Source: Saccharina japonica
Taxonomy: Eukaryota > Sar > Phaeophyceae > Laminariales > Laminariaceae
NCBI GenBank assembly: GCA_008828725.1
Contig: MEHQ01002061.1
Coordinates: 503,336 to 567,335 of the forward strand
DNA length: 64,000 bases
Direction of reading: 5' to 3'
Shown: positions 1 through 11,302 of the stretch, one piece after another
How the letters are laid out: each line of letters opens with the position of its first letter
How positions within the stretch are numbered: position 1 is the first letter of the stretch
Position numbers and translations under genes: made by a program
Notes under the pieces: generated by a model
Seen by the model: the letters and a program-made list of their open reading frames with translations, nothing else
The model's database searches: none
What the model was told of the DNA's origin: nothing

Positions 1-3000
1 ATATATATATACTTTGTACATATATGTAGATTATGTACACAGCGGGGCCCGTTTCCAAGGCCCCCAGCTACAGAGGCCGCCAAGCTGGCTGCGCATCACG
101 CAGTCACCACGGACAGCAGGTCTCCCCCCCGCCCTACCCCCGCCTCCGCCCTTACGGAAAACCCACCTTAAATAAGTAGGGCACGCTGGTCAACCGGGGC
201 CTTTACGCTTCACACACACAGCTTATCTCGGCCAGCTGCCGGAGACGGCACGCTCGCCGGGACCGGACGATCCGTTGTACTGCTGTACGTCAACGCTCGG
301 ATGCTTCGTTGTGTCAAATTTCAAAATAATACCAAGACAGGTCGACTCGAGCGCACTCGGCGCGTCGCCGCCAGACCAGAGGCAGCCAGCGTGGCTTCCG
401 ACGCTTGGGTTATACCGGCTGTAGTTTGGCGCTGGCGTATAGCACACAGACACAGGCAGAGCATACCAATACCTGAGGCAGTTCAAACGCTGCTTATTTT
501 ATGCCAACAACAATGAGCAGTAGAGGCAGGTAGAGGGCAGGTATCCAGACCGCTCGGTATCATAGCTGCTGCATTGCACATACAGCTCTGTCCCGTAATA
601 TAGGAACTTTTTAATGTAGTTACGTATTAATTTCAATACATTTCTTATATTTCGGGACGGAGTGGTACCAAGAAGAGCGTAGAGACAAGGAAGAATCAGA
701 CACCGCATCACCTCCAAATACAACGTGCATAGTAGTAGGAATGGCTGCGGTAATAACCACACCTCCCCCGATAAAAACACAAAAGCTTGACCCACGTCAA
801 GAAGTCAGTCGCTGTGCTGAGTGTTCTCTCCTCCCGCGTGCATGTGACATCCACCCTCCGAGAGAGCCTATCTGACGAGCAAAGCTCATGCCTGATGATG
901 GCACCGCTACTTTATACGCACCTGGTATTTTATCGCACTGCATCTATCTGCGTACCGTATCTGCGTACAGCGTATCCGAGAGATTATTTTACGTTTTTGG
1001 CAGATTTTCCAGGTGCGTACGTATGTTTGTTCATTGTGCGTGCGGATCACTTTGATTGCACGTATTATTTTTTTCGGATCATACGGTCCGGACCGCCCAC
1101 CCAAAATGCAAGTGATTTCATTTCCCAACTATCATTTTCACACCCTCCCCAGCCGCTCATTGGTCGTGCGCTGTACGGCCTTCTCATGTTCGTGATGCCT
1201 CTTCAGTTTAACAGTTACATGACGATTCAGGATTTTATGTGTTGAGGATTATGTGGATCTTGACGACTGGGTGCATATATATGTGACGACGCACACTGTC
1301 ACTTCCTGCTATTCGTACCCCTAATAAACGACTTGAATCATCAAACCATCGCTTGTCTCTGGGTGTGTTTTGACTATCTTGCTTGGAGCTGACGAACACC
1401 GCAAAGAGGAGGCGTCGTTTGCGGATGGTCATCTCAACGCTCACGCATTGTGCCTTCTTGAGAGCCTTGGCGGACGACATGATAAGATGGTCGATGCGTT
1501 GTCGGCGATGGAAACTAATGGTCCGTACGTATGAGGAAGTTGTGGTGTGCCGTTCGGAGCTCAGCAAAGTGCTCCTGGACAAGGGTCCACGTCACACACC
1601 TGTACAGCAGTGTCTCCATCACCTCGCGGCCTTTAGCATGCGCACATTTAGAGTAAACGGGACATCCTCCATATCATACAGCTCCCGCTTGAACCGCGAT
1701 CAGCACCTCCAACACTCTGATTAACAACAATCTTCTCTTACGATAGATTGAGACTGGAGACAAGCAACGCGGATGATACTCAGTCGATTGCGATACTGTA
1801 GTCTACTGGTAACACATTGGACAACACTTACTACTTGGTCGATAATAATGCGGCCCTTTCTCAACACCTTTTTTTTAAGTTAAGGGGAAGACCGGAGACT
1901 AGCAACGCGAATGTTACTCATTCGATTGCGATACTAACACAATATTCATGGACACATTGGTATTTAGTTTTCTCTCGGACAATGTAGAGTGTGGAGACTG
2001 ACGCGTTCTGGGCCATCATTCTACCAACAACACAGACAGGTACGTAGGTGGTGATGTTTTTGTCATGTGACGAAGAGCATGTCTTCTATGAGGCAGGTAC
2101 GTGCATCGATACTTGAGCAGCACGAACCCGAGCATCCGGCCACACAGGTCTGGATGGACCTCTCTGCTGACCCTATATTCTGTGCAACACCTTCAGCAGG
2201 GAGAATAAAACCGTGACTACAGTTAGTTAGCATTCGCCGTTTGTGGCATTTATCTGTTGTTGGTATATAGGTAGCGAATCATTCGTTCCTTTCAAACCTG
2301 CAATACTTCGTTGACCAAACACTAACTATGTTATGGTACTGCTGGACACACACACCCTGTATCATATATCGAACGCTCTACCTCGTACGCCTGCAAAGAT
2401 GAGATTCGAGAGGAAGTTTCCACCAAAAATTTCGATCTCAGAGCTTTTTGTTTTTTTTTATTAAATTCTTCATAATACACGCTCCAGTCCGACATTGTTA
2501 AATATCCTACGTATGTATACAAGCGAGTGTATACAAGGTAATACCTTTCACTATTGAAAACTCTCGTTGATATACATTTACGCATCGTACGGTATACCGT
2601 AGTGAGCATTGATATTATTAATATAAATAATAGTATTAAAATTATCGGTATTAATATACTTCAAATACTACTACTAACTGCTGTAGTAGTAACAAATCGG
2701 ACCGGAGAATAAGGAAAACGGAATGAAAGTGAGATCCGTCGAAGCTCATCACAAAAATACTTACCTGGTATATGCCACAATTAATTCTGCCGAAACTTTC
2801 TTTGAAAGGCAAAAAAATTAAAACTGAACGGGGAGGAGATGGCTATATACTATATACGGCTGAGGAACGAATGGTTACCGCTCCAAGTTTATCGGAGATA
2901 GAGCAGGCAAGAGTCCAATATTGACACAATGACACACTTGCTTTGGCGGGGAGTTGTCATATAACCACAAAATACAAAATATATTCATTCGTATAATACG

Positions 3001-3225
3001 TATCATACGTACTGGAAAGAATTGCCAGCAACAGCGGGGGGCGCGGGGATAGCACAGGAGAAAGGAAACATATATATACTCGTAGAGCCAGCGGTGGCCG
3101 TCAGCCAAACAACATGTAATGTGGAAACTAAACTGTCACGTATATTATTCGTATGTAGGATACCCCGCAGAAACTACCCGTAGACACTACAGCAGTAGTT
3201 GTACGTATGTATCATACGAGTACAC
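1..3225. other. Gene-free stretch, no recognisable content
   Basis: An AT dinucleotide tract lies at the extreme left edge. Several reading frames of 60-150 codons are open on both strands, but none shows a recognisable domain, a splice-consistent exon chain or protein-like composition. The only structure I can support is the diverged tandem duplication at 1741-1968, listed separately. Confidence 0.5.
1741..1968. repeat. Diverged two-copy tandem repeat
   Basis: Two diverged copies of one segment lie about 145 bp apart. Both carry GAGACTRG, AGCAACGCG, a TACTCA..CGATTGCGATACT stretch and a GGACAACA-like tail. The first begins near 1747 and the second near 1890. Divergence is high, so this is an old duplication. 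No coding function is seen. Confidence 0.55.
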
Positions 3226-3228
3226 GAG

Positions 3229-3598
3229 TACGCATTACGGGGGACCATAAGCCGGTCGCCCCGGTAGAGTAGTGGTCGGCTTCAAAGGTTACTATCATTG
3301 GTACCCAAATTCGAATCCCACCGTGGTGAGATTTTTACTCTATTTGAAAAATTAAAAAGGAACCAATTGCTGAGAGCGCCTTCGTGGCGTGGGTAGGCGG
3401 AATCCGACACAAGTCGACGAGGGAAGAAAGTGCTGAAAACGTCTCGCGATAAAAATGCAAGGCAAGAACCGTAGTGGGGGAGGAGGGAGAGGAGCCTACT
3501 TTGTGATCCCGGATCTGAGTTACGACCAGGAAGGAGAGAGAAAGGAAGGGCGAAGATAATAAATGGGATGGAAAAATAAAAATAAAAATAAATAAATA
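3229..3598 (+). mobile_element. tRNA-derived SINE (full-length candidate)
   Basis: The head (about 3250-3330) resembles a tRNA. It has an A-box-like GGTAGAGTAGTGGTCGGC and, about 30 bases later, a B-box-like AATTCGAATCCC, as in an RNA polymerase III internal promoter. The body contains GCAAGGCAAGAACCGTAGTG and CCCGGATCTGAGTTACGAC, and it ends in AATAAATGGGATGG followed by an A-rich (AAATA)n tail. The same body without the tRNA head recurs at 44478-44610, as expected of a 5'-truncated SINE copy. It abuts a MITE end (ATTACGGGGGACCATA) on the left and the pogo-like element on the right. A lone tRNA is unlikely because the anticodon arm and acceptor stem do not fold cleanly. Confidence 0.65.
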
Positions 3599-3605
3599 CC
3601 TGGTA

Positions 3606-5483
3606 CAGTCGAGGTCCCTCTATAGTGCGGGTATGTGACAGGCGAAACTACCCGCACTATAGCGGGCACCCGCACTATATAGATTCGGGCCTGAATAGTG
3701 CGGGTAGGCGCACTATTCAGGTTTTCAGAACCCTGAATAGTGCGGGTAGGCGCACTATTCGCGATATCAGTGGGTTTCAGCATAGGGCGTAGCGTACAAC
3801 GAGGGTTACTGTATGCGCGTGGCACCGTAGTGCATGTAACAAGCGAGGGGTGGAAGAAGAGTAGTGCATGTAACAAGCGACGGGTAGATAACTGCGTCCG
3901 TTCGCGGGTGAGAAGCGAACTGCACGTTGCAAATACTGTACACTGTACAGCGGTAGAACCACATCCTATACGAGTACTGCTGTACAGAGATGACAGGGTT
4001 TTAGGTCCATGTATGTCATGTTACGCAATTCCTTGCACAGCCCTGTTGTTGTTCCTTGTTCCATTCTGCATTGGCGTTCCGCTTGTACATTACAAAAACA
4101 ATCACAAGGCTACACAATGAAACCTGAACTTGCCAAATACGAAACACGTCTGTCCGTCCACGGAACAAAAGGAATACCTTTCAGCACGACCCAGACACCC
4201 ACAGAGAAAAATGGAGGGGGAGGACATTCCACGAAAAAGAGAAAATAAATATGGACCCCAAAACTCCTACTTCCCGCACGCTTTACCTCAGGTTTTCCAA
4301 GAAAATTCCACGCTACACAACGCCACACCACCTACGTTTTTGAGGTTGGGCGGCTTGAAAGCAGGAAGAACAAAAACACGGCAAAGCAAAACTCGCAACC
4401 CAATTGACTTATTCAAGACACATGCAAAATCAGATACATCCCAGATTGATCTGATACCAGCAAACTACAGCAGTAACTTGCGTGAGGGACGGCTCATTGT
4501 TCTACGCGTCAAAAAAACTCCCCAACACCTGGTCTGCCGCGATGGCTTCGATGCATGCGCTTCGATCATCAACATCCTTGCTCTCTTGAGTAAGTAGCTA
4601 GCCTCGCTCAAGCCGCACCCTGCCGCGTAGCTTTCCAGAGGAGCGAAGTGTTGGGAAAGTTCCGCGTAAGGGGGTGGCTCAGCGCCCCCGCCTCCCATGC
4701 TTCCGTCCCCGTCGGCGTCCTCCTCCTCCTCACCCTCACTGTCCGAAGGCTCGTCTAACTCCAACGCCAAACCCTTGAGGGCCGCCGTCACGTCCTCCGC
4801 CCGATCCAATCGCACCGCCTCCACGACATCCTCCTGGTCCTCGATTGAAACTTGCCTGCTACGGTGTTTTGAGAATACTTCTTGTCCAGGGCGGCCACGA
4901 CTTCCATCTTTCGCTCTAGACTCAACCTCGTGCGCTTCGCAGTTCTGTCCGCCCTTTTCCCGCCTCCCGCTTTCGTAAGTTTCGGCATTAAGCCCGCATC
5001 TTGCGCCTTTCGCTTGCCCGCGGAAGCCGTAGAGGCTTGTTTGGGGGTGAAGCACGCGGGACAGAGGCTCATTTCGTTCTCGCCTTCCTCGTCCACCTCG
5101 CCGCATATACCGTGCAGTCTGCCGCCACATCCTCCTCGGCATTGGTGGCCGTCGGGGGCTTTTGGTGTGAGGTTGCTAAGTTGGCAGAGTTCGGCTGCTG
5201 CACACGGCATCCTCTGGTACTGCTGCTGGTCGGGGTATGTGTGTGTGTGTGGCGAGAAATGTGTGGGTTTGACCGCATCAATAGGCGGGTGGTGACGTGG
5301 AGTGACGTCAAACCCGCACTATTATTGAGGGCCTTGAGAGGTACCAAACCCGCACTATAGAGGGGTGCCCCGAATAGTGCGGTACCCGCACTATTGAGGG
5401 GTCTAAGTTGTGCCAAGCGATTTCACCCGCACTATACCGGGCACCCGCACTATATAACCCGCACTATAGAGGGACCTCGACTG
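3606..5483 (-). mobile_element. pogo/Tigger-like DNA transposon, internally deleted
   Basis: The element is bounded by perfect inverted termini starting CAGTCGAGGTCCCTCTATAG, with TA target duplications at 3604-3605 and 5484-5485. Both are hallmarks of the Tc1/mariner (pogo) superfamily. Subterminal regions carry about a dozen copies of CCCGCACTATA in both orientations, which probably act as transposase binding sites. The interior codes on the minus strand for the two ends of a CENP-B-like transposase with the catalytic middle missing. At 1878 bp it is a non-autonomous deletion derivative. It inserted next to a MITE remnant (5484-5600) and the SINE tail. Confidence 0.85.
4465..5210 (-). pseudogene. 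CENP-B/pogo-like transposase remnant, catalytic core deleted
   Basis: Transcribed leftward within the 3606-5483 transposon. The first frame (from 5210) shows a Cys/His zinc-finger-like stretch (HQC..CGG..LHGICG...CPAC) and a basic linker. It then has an N-terminal CENP-B/Psq-type helix-turn-helix start (RLSLERKMEVVAALDKKYSQ ending VAGKF). After VAGKF, near 4860, the reading continues one frame over with a typical acidic transposase tail (LELDEPSDSEGEEEEDADGD). The tail closes with a helical YLLKRARMLMIEAHAS and stops at 4465. No DDE/DDD catalytic triad or second helix-turn-helix domain is present. The deletion junction coincides with the frame change, so no functional transposase can be made from this copy. 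Confidence 0.75.
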
Positions 5484-5600
5484 TAGTAAATAGGACCAAA
5501 TATTAATATTGTTATTAATAATAATAGTAAAAAATAGGGAAATATACTGTTTTTTTTCATACCGTAGGTCCCTATTTGCCATGCATGCTCCCCCGCAATA
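5484..5600. mobile_element. MITE family A, partial
   Basis: It begins TAGTAAATAGGACCAAATAT and ends TAGGTCCCTATTTGCC...CCCCGCAATA. This matches the interior and one end of the family best seen at 7900-8033. The left end is lost where the pogo-like element abuts. Confidence 0.55.
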
Positions 5601-6590
5601 CAAAAAACAGCAGTAGTAGAGTATTGGTGCGCACTCGTAGGTATGATATGTACGCACTTATTATATGATATTAGTCTTGGATATCGTATCGAACGTTAAC
5701 TAACGTGTCGGCAGATCGAAGGTTATCGAACTTTGCCCTTCAGTCCCTGCCTGGCATCCTCCTCGTGTTTTCGACGCTGAGACACGTACTGAACGAAATT
5801 TTCGATGTATTAATAAATGGCGAAAGCCTCGTACGTATCGATTAGTTTTTTGCTCATCACTATTATCGTGTATACCGAACTTGATTCTCGATACCCACCA
5901 CACTCAGTTTAGTGGTTTGTATGTTTCAAGGAGGGCTTCGCGGCGGCGGGCTGACGCTCGCCTGCTTCTCCGCGCGTGCCCGTGACGGCCAAGACTATTG
6001 GTCGGTAAGCCGGAGGCACACACAAATGAAAGTACTGCCAAGGAATGTCGTTCGTTCATAAAAACAGACGGACATTGACGGTAGGACCATTACTGTTTGT
6101 ACTTGGTTTTTTAAGCGGGAGAATCCCTCGGGTGGCAGGTGTGTACGATGATGAGCATCGTCAGTAAATACTAAAAAGCAGAATGATAGTAGCAGTGTAT
6201 TATTGGTGTATTAGCAGAAGCATTTGTAGCCACGAGCACTACGCTCGTACGTGCCATTATGTGCACAAATCTAAGGATAGTACTCGTGTTCATATTAATA
6301 CGAAACGTTCCATGTATTTGGAAACATATTGGTACAACACACGACATCCTCAAGCAGTTGCACAGCAGCGGTGCATGCAGCAGACAGCGGCAGTAGTATT
6401 AGTACGATGTGTACTCGTCCTATCATCCTACATGTTAAGCAGTTAGTTGCCGCAGCAGCAGCCATGCAGCAGCCAATCCTCGATGTTTACGAGTGCTTAG
6501 ACAGTGTAGCAATTTATGTACACCCACTTACATATTAGGTACTCCACCAAGAAAGGCACTGGCTGAGCTTCAAGATCGCACCCGGGACCC
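5601..6590. other. Gene-free stretch
   Basis: AT-rich sequence with short open frames on both strands and no domain, splice pattern or repeat that I recognise. Confidence 0.45.
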
Positions 6591-6593
6591 CTG

Positions 6594-6990
6594 ACAGCAC
6601 GCTCCGCCGCGACACGACACCAGCACAGCCAATGCCACCCTCGTCAGAGTCGAGAGAGGCGAGCATGACCACGCACGACGAGGAAACAATACACTGACTG
6701 AGAGGTGGACTTTATCGCGCGAAAACATGCTCTCGAGGGTGAGCAACGAAAACATTTAGACTAGCATCTTGAGGTTTACTCCACGGACATACACCAAGCA
6801 GATTCTCGTAAACATGCGAAAACAGTACGCCCCCCCCCAGGACACGGTGCGGGCACGGCCGAGGCCGCCCCCGGCAGAGTCGGCAGAGGCGAGCTCGACC
6901 AGGCACGACAAGGAAACAGCGCGTCGAGAGGTGGATCTCACCGCGTTTAAAACATGCTCTCGGAGATTACCAACGATTTTTTTTCGCTAA
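6594..6990. repeat. Diverged tandem duplication, unit about 240 bp
   Basis: Segments 6594-6755 and 6834-6990 share the same order of blocks: CAGAGTC, GAGGCGAG, GACCA.GCACGA..AGGAAACA, GAGAGGTGGA, and AACATGCTCTCG. Divergence is around 20-25 percent by eye. No coding sequence is evident. Confidence 0.6.
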
Positions 6991-7899
6991 CTACCAATAC
7001 CTGGTATGTTAGTGCCGCGGGGCTGGAGGAGGTCAGCGCATCCAGGAATTCGGATCGAGAGGTGTTAGCTGTCAGTTAATTCAGCGGTTCGTACGGCACG
7101 TCCAACCCGTAGATCATGTATCTCGCCGAGTTGGCCGAGGAGGGTTGCGCCCATTCGATCACCGTCTTTCTTCCTCTCTCGCTTCTATCTTTCTCTCGTC
7201 TGTCCCCATCGTGTTCGTCTATCTTTGGCCCAGAGAGCGCCACCTCAGACCACCCCTCTTTTATTATCTGGGGCGAAGCTCGCGAGCTCGCTTAACAGCA
7301 GCTCCGGCAAGCCTCTGGGCGGTGAACGTTCACCAGAGTGTGCTATGCGGCCGCTCAGAAAATGGGTTACGAGCCTCGGAATGTGGTTGGCGCAAAAAAA
7401 GGTAGAGCTGCGGTCCATCATGTCGTCGAGTTAAGGCTGCGATTGAGGCCCGAGCTGCTCCTAAAGCCGCAGAGACCTGATGTAAGTTTCTCGGTATCGT
7501 CGTGATACATCGCCAGCGAACTGCACAACTGTGGCACGGAGCCAACGTCCGACTTCCGAGTGCGAAAGTTGCGAAACTGGAGAGTACAATGTCACCGACA
7601 ATACCATCGACAAGTTCATCAACGCCCATGAGGGGAATCAAGTCGCATCGCCGAGATAAACCCCAGGGTTAACGACTGGCACAATAGAGTGTGTGCAACA
7701 TACTCAGATTGCAAAGCTCGAGTAATGTTTTCCGTGATGGAAAGCCAGACGAGGCCGATCGAGGAAACATATATGTACCGCGGCAATGCGAAGTAATACA
7801 AGAGCCGCTGCGTCGCGCTTGCCAAGAGCAACGACAAGCGGGGCACCGAACGACCAGGCATGGACGATCAAGTTCGACGAAAACCTTAACGGCATCGAC
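6991..7899. other. No gene recognised; several mutually exclusive short open frames
   Basis: Between 7300 and 7670 two plus-strand frames read with protein-like composition, but neither matches a family I know and they overlap each other. A donor-like GTAAGT sits at about 7483. I do not call a gene here. Confidence 0.35.
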
Positions 7900-8033
7900 T
7901 ATTACGGGGTGGGCTAATGTAGTAAATAGGACCTACGGTACACACTAAAAACTGTATATTTACCTATTCTTTTCAACAATATTTGGTCCTATTTACTAGT
8001 GTTTACTATGGTCCCCCGTAATACTGTAGCTCC
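7900..8033. mobile_element. MITE family A, complete copy
   Basis: The termini are inverted repeats beginning TATTACGGGG, extending inward through AGTAAATAGGACC on both sides of a short AT-rich centre of about 45 bp. Total length is 134 bp with no coding capacity. Related copies lie at 5484, 10227, 18321, 42809 and 53804. Confidence 0.8.
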
Positions 8034-8059
8034 AAAAAGCGTGGACCCTCGCATCAAGG

Positions 8060-8480
8060 AACATCGTTGACTGGGATCGCTGGAGCAGAGTATTTGCCTG
8101 GGATCGCATTCATCACTACCATGTACCGTATCGTAGGAGCATCGTATCTCCAGGGGTCGCTTGTCGTGGGAAAGCCGGAACGTCTTCTTCGGCGCATAAT
8201 TGTCATGGGGTCACCGGAGAGATGTCCTTCGGCATCGGGCTACAGCAGTACCATTTGGGATTGCCGGAGGGATGGTTCCTGGAATTGCCGCAACATCGCC
8301 GCTTCGGACTAATGGAACACCATATCTGGAGTCGCTGCAACATCGCCATTTGGAACTGTCGAAACGTTGTTTTTGAAGTCGCTGCAACATCACCATCGTT
8401 TGAGACTATATACCAGATCATCGTTCTTGGGTCGCTGCATCATCACTATTTCGACCGCCCGAACAGCACCATCCCAGCAC
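8060..8480. repeat. Degenerate minisatellite around GTCGCTGCAACATC
   Basis: The motif GTCGCTGCAACATC and variants (GCCGCAACATCGCC, GTCGCTGCATCATC) recur about every 40-45 bp, each followed by a short purine/pyrimidine spacer such as CATTTGGAA or CATCGTTTGAG. It is strongly diverged and no protein is supported. Confidence 0.5.
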
Positions 8481-8484
8481 CATC

Positions 8485-10161
8485 GCCTGGGAGCACACAA
8501 GCTTGACGGGTATGTTTGTTTTATTGCAGCGCCACACGCCGGTTTTTGGTATGGTTCAGGCGTGCACAAATACACAGGAAACTCCAGACAAGTACACCAA
8601 GTAACGAGAGTTGTAACTGTCGATACGACGGAACAGTTATGACAGTTAGTTGCGGTAGTACGCAAGTACAATATACCCGATACCAAGGTGAGGGACTAGT
8701 ATCGATGGTTCACATAATTGAATACCTTGTGACCTCCATCAAAGGGTCGTGTAAATGATAGACACGTTACTGCCCCTTCTATGGCACAGAGGGACGGCCA
8801 CTACTACTGATGTGGGCGGGATGTCCGGCATGTTTATGTCTACCATAAAGCTCATACTTCGAAGAACGATTCACACGGCTAGTAGCCTACCGAGTCACTG
8901 ATCGGTAGCAAAGCCAGTTCATAGCAAGCACGCGCAGTCTATCTACAGTAGTAAGCGATTAGTAGCACGGAAAACTGGCGAAGCAACGGTAGACTCACCA
9001 CTAGTACGCAACGCACTGATTTGTGACGCTCTTCATACACCATGATGGCAACCCCGCGACGTGTCCCAGAATGTTGTTTAGTTCCAGTTTTACTTCCGGG
9101 CGCGGAATGATACTACTGGGAAGGGGGTCCCTCTGTGAGGACACAGTTATGCCAGCCCGTCGTTTCCTTCGACCTGGGATACACGGTCAACTATCGGTGT
9201 TGCCTGGGGGTCCGTTGACGTTGGGCCACAATATCTCGAGCGCCCCAGAATTACCGCGTACCGTTCCGCCGTTTGGTCATAATATGAACAACCAAGAGGA
9301 TGTTGTATCTACGTATATACATACTACCTGGTACGGTATTTATGTAACGCCAGGTATGACAGTTTCATCATCTAGAGCGCTCAGAGCCGCATTGCTGGAA
9401 ATCCTGGGCACTGGTAGTAGCATCCTCCCTAGCTTGTATTGTAGCGACTCCCTAGCGCGTCTCGCGGTGGGCCTGTAGCGTGTTTCGTGGTGGGCCCCTA
9501 GCTTGTTCCGTGGTGATCCCCTAGTGCGTCTCGTGGTGGCTCCAGTGGGCTAGCTTCTCGCTCGGCTTTGGCGCTGGCGGGTCGACGATCTCGCCCCTCG
9601 GCTTTCCCGTCAGGATATTGTACCCGCACCTGTTCCCGACAGAGATGGTATTCGAGGTTTGTTATGGTATGGTATGGTGTGGCGGTGGAGAGATGGAAAT
9701 TGAGGCGTGGTATGACGTGCTTTGAAGGAACTTGGTTGTGAAAATCGTCTCTGGGTGTGTGCTATCTTGGGTGTTATACGGTACATTTGCCTAGCTCTAT
9801 TTGCGGATTAATTTCCCGTGAGGATAACGCGGAACAGGCTGACTCCTGCCGGCGGCTTGAAAGGCCAGTGATGACGAACTACAGCACTTTACGTGTACCA
9901 CGACGAGGGAATAATTTCGCTGACGTAGGTTTTCGCTGGCTGTATTTTTTTCAAGGCCTACGTGAGCGTACTCACCTGGAGTCCCCCAGGCGGGAGAGGT
10001 TGTTCGACCTGAGTTGAGCTTTGTGCTTGGTGATGTTGTCCGAGTGCTCAAGGCGGTCACCGTCAATCCCATCGTTATACCTGTTCGCGCGAGGGTCACG
10101 GTTTTTCGCGGCGGCAGAAGAGCAGCAGTGGGCAACAAGTTTAGAAGGTTGACAGAAGGTA
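8485..10161. other. Gene-free stretch with a short degenerate tandem repeat
   Basis: No coding evidence apart from a 151-codon open frame at 9023-9478 without a recognisable domain. At about 9430-9545, CCCTAGCGCGTCTCGCGGTGG-like units of 27-30 bp occur four times with substitutions. Confidence 0.4.
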
Positions 10162-10188
10162 GGGGGGGGGGGGGGGGGGGGGGGGGGG
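10162..10188 (+). repeat. Poly-G tract
   Basis: An uninterrupted run of about 27 guanines follows AGAAGGTA. It could form a G-quadruplex. The exact length is uncertain because such runs are error-prone in draft assemblies. Confidence 0.9.
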
Positions 10189-10226
10189 TTGTCGGCAGTT
10201 TACTGCTGTCTAGGCGACTAACATGG

Positions 10227-10346
10227 TATTACGGGAGACCATAGCAATCAGGGCAATCAGGGCCCATGACATACACAAAAACCTATACATTACAGTATTT
10301 TTTGCCGTGCACATTTGATCCTCATTTACTATGCATTCAATATGGG
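10227..10346. mobile_element. MITE family A, degraded copy
   Basis: Starts TATTACGGGAGACCATAGCA and contains CACAAAAACCTATACATTAC, as in the copy at 18321. It ends near TTTACTATGCATTCAATATG without a clean right terminus. Confidence 0.6.
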
Positions 10347-10464
10347 TGGGTGAAATTCATTACCTAATGTCTCGAGTTAGTGTGAGACACATGAAGTTCA
10401 TACCAATTCAAAGACAACAATGGGTTTCCACCTCCCAGGCATACGATATGACGTAGGTTGGGGA

Positions 10465-10745
10465 CCCGCGCTACGATGGGGGTACTGTACGTACCGTTTT
10501 TCGGCTGAAATGTTTTCTGACTGACCTATTAAAGGCTCCTTAACCCAAAAACGTCGGAATTCCATCCTTTTTTTCGCAGTATGTATGATTTTTGCGTATA
10601 CCTCGGCCATGGGATTGTTCATGATGTAGCACTTTCATTTTCCTCCAAAAAAAAAACAGTTTTTGACTTGCTATTAGTATAGAGCTCCTCAAGTGACCAC
10701 CCTCAGAAGGCAGAAACATGGCCTGTATGCAGGTGCACCTCACTT
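10465..10745 (-). mobile_element. TIR element family C (CTACGGTAGAGGT termini)
   Basis: Contains GGCTCCTTAACCCAAAAACG and, toward the other end, CTCAGAAGGCAGAAACATGG CCTGTATGCAGGTGCACC. The same blocks form the element at 52248-52485 (opposite orientation), where the termini are seen to be inverted repeats GCTACGRTAGAGGT. On the minus strand a short open frame starting MNNPMAEVYAK and containing WVKEP is shared with the 52347 copy. Confidence 0.6.
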
Positions 10746-10751
10746 TCCTCT

Positions 10752-10847
10752 GAACCCTTTTAGAACTGCACTGCCTAGAAATACATATTTCCCTCTAGTT
10801 CCAAGTGTTTAGTCCCCACATCGGGACTGCAGTCCTAAACGGGTTAA
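10752..10847. mobile_element. TTAA-target MITE family (piggyBac-type signature)
   Basis: The ends are near-perfect inverted repeats: ACCCTTTTAGAACTGCA on the left and TGCAGTCCTAAACGGGTTAA on the right. Related copies sit at 17275, 43592 and 53916, where flanking TTAA duplications are intact. Confidence 0.65.
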
Positions 10848-10848
10848 A

Positions 10849-10945
10849 TCCGTTTTTTTACTTACTATTAGTATAGAGCTCCCCAAGTGACCCCCCTCAG
10901 AAGGCAGAAACATGGCCTGTATGCAGGTGCATCACCTCTACCGTA
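10849..10945 (-). repeat. Terminal fragment of TIR element family C
   Basis: A second copy of the ATTAGTATAGAGCTCC...AAGTGACC...CAGAAGGCAGAAACATGGCC end found at 10669-10741, terminating ACCTCTACCGTAGC. The TTAA MITE lies exactly between the two copies. Confidence 0.6.
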
Positions 10946-11302
10946 GCAGGTGTCATGGAACGTAGTCAAGGGTGACGAAGAAGGGGTGTGGCCCGACTAC
11001 TTTAAGGCGGAAGCACGCGGAACGTCTGGTGGTGCAGCCACTTGTGGTGTAGAATTGTCTCTTTCCTTTGTACCTGCATGCTGTTTCTACGATCCAGGAA
11101 TGCCTATGATACAACATCACTGACGTTCGAGTGTACAACGGCCGCGGGGGGAACCACTTCAAGTATAATCTCTCGTTTTTTTGTGTGGTATCGTCAATTA
11201 TCGCAAGGCAATATTCTAAGGGAACTGTTAATGTTTGCAATCAATTACTACGAGAAATCCACGAACAATGTTCGCGACGTACATAGTGGTTGCTATACAG
11301 TA

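Noticed and set aside
3250..3330. Genuine tRNA gene
   Set aside because: A/B-box-like strings are present but the acceptor stem does not pair and the sequence is part of a longer repeated unit; called a SINE instead.
7300..7665. Protein-like readings with a GTAAGT donor near 7483
   Set aside because: Two frames compete, neither matches a family, and no acceptor/downstream exon chain could be built.
9023..9478. 151-codon open frame
   Set aside because: No domain, no codon bias or splice context; overlaps degenerate tandem repeats.
10398..10622. Conserved small gene
   Set aside because: Similarity to the 52347 frame follows the repeat family's DNA similarity and a third copy is interrupted; kept only as a finding.
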